Assembly: GCA_036506495.1 (NCBI GenBank) | Contig: DASXRQ010000032.1 | Span: 1-7,091 of the forward strand | Reading direction: 5' to 3' | Length of the DNA: 7,091 nt | Origin: DASXRC01 sp036506495 | Lineage (GTDB): Bacteria > Actinomycetota > Actinomycetes > Mycobacteriales > Micromonosporaceae | Shown: positions 4,047 to 7,091 of the stretch, piece by piece | How positions within the stretch are numbered: the stretch's first letter is position 1 | Layout: every line of letters begins with the position of its first letter | The notes under the pieces: model-generated | What the model saw: only the letters and a program-made list of their open reading frames with translations | What the model was told of the DNA's origin: nothing | Databases searched by the model: none | Position numbers and translations under genes: made by a program

Positions 4047-6371
4047 TCAGCGCACGGTGAAGGAGGCCGTCAGGCCGCCTACCGAGCTGGTGCTCGCGAA
4101 CACGTCGATCTGCCCCGGCTCGACCACGAAGCGGCCACGGTTGTCATAGAAGCCGACGTCGCCGGCGTCCAGCGTGAACGTGACCGTCTTCTTCGCGCCC
4201 GGGTCGAGGGTTATCCGCTGGAAGCCCCGCAGCCGGCGGACCGGCTGGGAGATGCTCGCCACCGGGTCGTGGATGTAGAGCTGGACCACCTCGTCGCCCT
4301 TCGGACCGGCGGTGTTGGCGACGTCGACCGAAGCGCTGATCCGGCCGCGGCGCGGCATCGTCTGCGCGCTGAGCCGCAGGTTGGACAGCTCGAATGTGGA
4401 GTAGCTCAGCCCGTAGCCGAACGAGTACAACGGCGCGCATGTCGGCAGGTCCCGGTAGCGCGAGTTGTACTTCGCCGCGGGGTTGCATGGCCGGCCGGTG
4501 GGTTCGTGGTTGTAGTAGATGGGAATCTGCCCGACCTGCTGCGGGAACGATACCGGCAGCTTGCCACCGGGGTTGACCCTGCCGAACAGGACGTCGGCCA
4601 CGGCGTTGCCGGCCTGTACGCCCGGGAACCACGCTTCGAGGATCGCCGGAGCGCTGGCGTCGACCTTACCCAGCGTCAACGGCCGGCCGTTGAACAGCAC
4701 GACCACGAACGGCTTGCCGGTCGCCTTGATCGCGTCGATGAGTTCCTGCTGCAGGCCCGGAAGGTCGATGTCGATGCGCGACGCGGCCTCGCCGCTCTGT
4801 TCCCGGCTCTCTCCGAGTGCGAGCACGACCTGGTCGGCTGTCCTCGCCGCGGCCACCGCCTCAGCGAAACCGGCGTCCGAGCCGCACACGTCGTTCGGCG
4901 TGTTGTCCGGCGGCTCCGTGTGGGCGATGGTGCAGCCCTGCACGAACGTCGTGTCGGGGTTCTGCGCCTTGATGCCGTCGTAGACGCTGACCGCGTCCTC
5001 GTCACGGCCCCGACCCCACCACGGGCCGAGCATGTCGTGCTGGTCGTTGCCGAGCGGGCCGATGACGACGGTCGACTTGGCCGGATCCAGCGGTAGGAGG
5101 TTGCCCTCGTTCTTGAGCAGCACCATCGACCGGCCCGCGGCCACTCGGGCGGCCGCGACCGCGTCCGGCAGCAACTGCTTCGACTCGGCCTGGGCCGGAT
5201 CGACGTACGGATGCTCGAACAGCCCGGCGCGGAACTTCACCCGCAGGATCCGCCGAACGGCGTCATCCAGCCGGCGCATGGTGATCCTGCCGTCGGCGAG
5301 CAGCTGCTTGCCGAAGTCACGGATGAAGGTGCTCGTCATCTCCGAGTCGGTGCCGGCCATCAGGGCCTTCGCGGCGGCGTCGGGACCGTCGGCGGCCACC
5401 CCGTGTCCGCAGTCCGGGGGCGTCTCCGGATTCTTCGCCGGGCAGGCGCGCAGCTCGGCCACCGCCGTCCAGTCACTCTCGATGAATCCGTCGAAGCCCC
5501 ACTCCCTCTTGAGGATGTCGGTCTCGGTGTAGGAGTTCGCGCAGCCGGGCACGCCGCTGATCGCATTGAACGAGCACATCACCGTGTCCGAGCCGGCGTC
5601 GATCGCGGCCTTGAACGGCGGCAGATAGAAGTTGCGCAGCCGCTGCACGGACATGTCGGTCGTGTTGTAGTCGCGACCACCTTCCGGCTGGCCGTACGCG
5701 ACGAAGTGCTTGACGCTGGTCACCACCTTGTCGGGGGCGCTGTAGTCGCTGCCCTGCGCGCCGCGGACGCGGGCCGCCGCGAAGACGGAGTTAAGGTACG
5801 GATCCTCGCCGGCCGCCTCCGAGATGCGCCCCCACCGCGGCTCGTGCGACACGTCGACCATCGGGCTGTAGATCTGCTTCAGGCCGACCGCGGCCGACTC
5901 CCGCGCGCCGATCGCGTGATCCGTCTCGGCCACATTCGGATCGAAGGAGCTTGCCGCCCCGAGCGGGATCGGGAAGATCGTACGAAAGCCGTGGATCGTG
6001 TCGAAGGCGAACAGCATCGGGATGTGCAGCCGGGACTGCTCGACGGCGATGTGCTGTAGCCTGTTGATCTCCGTCGCATCGGTCTGGCTCAGGACGCTGC
6101 CGAGCCCCTTCTGTACCTCACTGTCGGTGACGAGGAAGTCGGGCAACAGCTGGACCTGCTCCAGCTTCTCGTCGACGGTCATCTGCCGCAGCAGGCTTTC
6201 CACACGCTGCTCGATCGCATGGTCGGCGCCGTGCCGAGTCTGCGCGAGTACCGCGTCGTCGGAGGTCGGGGCGGCGCCGACCGCCGCGCCCGCCGTGGTG
6301 AGGGTCAGCGCCAGTACGCTCACCCCGACCGCCCACCGACGTCCTTGCGTCGGCCACGTTCTCTGCCTCAT
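4047..6371 (-). CDS. Secreted family 3 glycoside hydrolase (beta-glucosidase, BglX type)
   Basis: A complete 774-residue exported glycosidase, close in length to E. coli BglX. It would remove terminal beta-linked glucose (or related sugars) from oligosaccharides outside the cell. The signal peptide (about 1-33) contains RRWAV, so Sec or Tat export is possible. The first domain (about 55-390) is the GH3 barrel, with FDTIHGFRTIFPIPLG (123-138), GEDPYL (188-193), KHF (221-223) and the nucleophile in GFIESDW (D300). The second, alpha/beta sandwich domain (about 410-610) has MVLLKNEGNLLPL, ESREQSGEAASR and LFNGRPLTL; E528 is the likely acid/base by analogy. A fibronectin-III-like domain follows YSFGYGLSYSTFE (649-661) to the end. 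Eight cysteines fall in four close pairs. The ATG at 6369-6371 is chosen because GGAAGGGG (complement 6379-6386) and a signal peptide follow it; the open frame upstream to 6845 runs antisense through the next gene and is not protein. No sugar-repressor operator was recognised. Confidence 0.95.
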   Translation of the reverse strand: MRQRTWPTQGRRWAVGVSVLALTLTTAGAAVGAAPTSDDAVLAQTRHGADHAIEQRVESLLRQMTVDEKLEQVQLLPDFLVTDSEVQKGLGSVLSQTDATEINRLQHIAVEQSRLHIPMLFAFDTIHGFRTIFPIPLGAASSFDPNVAETDHAIGARESAAVGLKQIYSPMVDVSHEPRWGRISEAAGEDPYLNSVFAAARVRGAQGSDYSAPDKVVTSVKHFVAYGQPEGGRDYNTTDMSVQRLRNFYLPPFKAAIDAGSDTVMCSFNAISGVPGCANSYTETDILKREWGFDGFIESDWTAVAELRACPAKNPETPPDCGHGVAADGPDAAAKALMAGTDSEMTSTFIRDFGKQLLADGRITMRRLDDAVRRILRVKFRAGLFEHPYVDPAQAESKQLLPDAVAAARVAAGRSMVLLKNEGNLLPLDPAKSTVVIGPLGNDQHDMLGPWWGRGRDEDAVSVYDGIKAQNPDTTFVQGCTIAHTEPPDNTPNDVCGSDAGFAEAVAAARTADQVVLALGESREQSGEAASRIDIDLPGLQQELIDAIKATGKPFVVVLFNGRPLTLGKVDASAPAILEAWFPGVQAGNAVADVLFGRVNPGGKLPVSFPQQVGQIPIYYNHEPTGRPCNPAAKYNSRYRDLPTCAPLYSFGYGLSYSTFELSNLRLSAQTMPRRGRISASVDVANTAGPKGDEVVQLYIHDPVASISQPVRRLRGFQRITLDPGAKKTVTFTLDAGDVGFYDNRGRFVVEPGQIDVFASTSSVGGLTASFTVR

Positions 6372-6378
6372 GCGGTAA

Positions 6379-6386
6379 CCCCTTCC
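6379..6386 (-). promoter_or_regulatory. Ribosome binding site fixing the glycosidase start
   Basis: On the minus strand this reads GGAAGGGG, seven bases before the ATG at 6371. It selects this start over an open frame that continues 158 codons further upstream. The remaining DNA to the hydrolase stop (6387-6574) has no promoter I can call with confidence. Confidence 0.68.
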
Positions 6387-6538
6387 GTCGCTGCCACGCG
6401 GCGCGGCGGGCGTCCCAACGCGGCGTAACCGCCGTGGAACTCGACCGGGGAACCCCCGCGCTTGGCAGAGGTCGCATTCATCACTCGTAGTACCACACCG
6501 GCGTGCACCTCGACAGCCGGCGGGACGATCGACCGGCG

Positions 6539-6573
6539 CCGATCGGCTCTCGACGTCGTAGCGGGCCGACCGG
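6539..6573 (-). terminator. Putative terminator after the alpha/beta hydrolase
   Basis: In the hydrolase's direction, CCGGTCGGC (complement 6565-6573) pairs with GCCGATCGG (complement 6539-6547): nine pairs with one G-U wobble, around a 17-base loop. It starts one base after the stop codon. The 3' arm is part of a 10-base palindrome (GCCGATCGGC, 6538-6547). There is no U-run. Confidence 0.48.
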
Positions 6574-6574
6574 T

Positions 6575-7091
6575 CTATGAGACCAGTGCCAGCACCTTCT
6601 CGATCTCGGCCAGCACGCCGGCAGGATCGTCCTGATCGATGTTGTGCCCCCCTTCCAGTACCACCTGAGCCGGGTGTGAGCTGCCCTTCAGCCACACCCG
6701 CTGTTCGTCCGGGCGGGCCGCGGACTGGCCCTCCTTGGCGGTGACCACAGTGACCGGTATCGCCGGGATCGGCAGCCGGTGCAGCGCCATCTGCCGTTCT
6801 ACGGTCACGTAGTCCACGTGCTCCTGGTTGCCGGGGTTGTCCCACGCCAGCTCCGCGACGTCGGCGGCGGACATCGTCGCCTGCCCGGCCGGGACGTCGA
6901 GCAGGACCAGCCCGACCACGTCGCCGGGATAGCGCCCGGTGTAGTGGTAGACGTCGAACCCGCCGCCGGACTGGCCCACCAAAAGGTACGGAGGTGCGAT
7001 GTGCGCAGCGGTCAGCAAGTCGTGCAGATCGCGCACGACGTCGTCGAGCAGCCTCTTGCGGTTCGGCGCCGGATCGCTGAGTCCGGTGCCC
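6575..7091 (-). CDS. Alpha/beta-fold hydrolase, C-terminal part
   Basis: The frame is open to the right edge, so the start lies beyond the window; the GTG at 7034-7036 is internal. The visible part begins with GTGLSDPAPNRKRLLDDVV, the typical loop and helix ahead of the nucleophile in alpha/beta hydrolases. It is followed by YLLVGQSGGG, the nucleophile elbow, with Ser in G-Q-S-G-G. The Asp strand region LVLLDVPAG comes next, then a short cap. Near the C-terminus, the strand IPVTVVTA and the His of LEGGHNI complete the expected Ser/acid/His triad; the exact acid residue is not certain. These enzymes hydrolyse esters, lactones, epoxides or similar bonds, and the sequence does not indicate which. 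No signal peptide can be judged because the N-terminus is absent. It points the same way as the glycosidase, but 203 bases and a hairpin separate them, so co-transcription is not required. Confidence 0.85.
   Translation of the reverse strand, partial: GTGLSDPAPNRKRLLDDVVRDLHDLLTAAHIAPPYLLVGQSGGGFDVYHYTGRYPGDVVGLVLLDVPAGQATMSAADVAELAWDNPGNQEHVDYVTVERQMALHRLPIPAIPVTVVTAKEGQSAARPDEQRVWLKGSSHPAQVVLEGGHNIDQDDPAGVLAEIEKVLALVS

Noticed and set aside
3474..5096. Long plus-strand open frame of 540 codons across the glycosidase
   Set aside because: It is antisense to the confidently identified glycosidase and spans the fusion scar. Its translation is Arg/Ala/Val-rich with no family motif, as expected from a GC-rich shadow frame.
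5211..6059. Plus-strand open frame of 282 codons
   Set aside because: Antisense to the N-terminal barrel of the glycosidase; low-complexity Arg/Gly/Val translation and no ribosome site.
6421..6434. Inverted repeat CGGCG-TAAC-CGCCG upstream of the glycosidase
   Set aside because: Arms are only five G/C bases; there is no match to a sugar-repressor operator that I recognise, and such repeats are frequent in DNA of this composition.
6572..6584. Inverted repeat GGTCT-ATG-AGACC at the hydrolase stop
   Set aside because: Only five pairs with a 3-base loop, and it competes with the better hairpin at 6539-6573. I treat it as chance.
6372..6845. N-terminal extension of the glycosidase frame by 158 residues
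   Set aside because: It runs through the alpha/beta hydrolase coding region in another frame. A proper ribosome site and signal peptide begin at 6371.
1..7091. Search for a new multi-gene defence, mobile or biosynthetic system, CRISPR array or RNA gene
   Set aside because: No transposase, integrase, spaced direct-repeat array, tRNA-like fold, or cluster of co-directional unknown genes is visible. The genes are mostly singly transcribed members of known families.

Overview
The window is high-GC DNA with purine-rich Shine-Dalgarno sites, third-position G/C bias, and GC-rich hairpin terminators without U-runs. This fits an actinobacterial chromosome, perhaps of the Streptomyces/Micromonosporaceae/Kribbella kind, but the genus cannot be fixed from the sequence. 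The content is ordinary accessory metabolism and secreted proteins. I see no mobile element, CRISPR array, tRNA/rRNA or phage gene, and no convincing new multi-gene system.

Layout. Positions 1-247 (+) hold the 3' end of a left-handed beta-helix (hexapeptide-repeat) protein. It converges on a secreted protein of unknown function (273-1124, -), with a very stable hairpin (229-266) between them. Next come a divergent pair: an SDR oxidoreductase closely resembling L-xylulose/dicarbonyl reductase (1250-1978, -; probably leaderless) and a VOC/glyoxalase-fold protein (2043-2435, +). A secreted allene-oxide-cyclase/dirigent-barrel-like protein (2576-3085, +) follows, with a good sigma70-type promoter and a structured leader.

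The middle of the window (about 3152-3917, -) is a genetic scar. The first 120 codons of a family 5 solute-binding lipoprotein are joined out of frame to the C-terminal part of a RibD_C/dihydrofolate-reductase-like gene. That second fragment also carries a one-base frameshift near its end. The simplest explanation is a deletion that removed the rest of the binding protein, possibly its permease and ATPase genes, and the 5' part of the reductase.

Upstream of the scar (higher coordinates) lies an intact secreted family 3 glycoside hydrolase of the BglX type (4047-6371, -), insulated by a strong terminator (3993-4038). The window ends in the 3' part of an alpha/beta hydrolase (6575-7091, -) that continues past the right edge.

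Working together. The secreted beta-glucosidase, a (now broken) uptake binding protein and a sugar/dicarbonyl-type reductase could belong to extracellular oligosaccharide use, but this rests only on proximity. Apart from the divergent SDR/VOC pair, genes appear to be transcribed singly.
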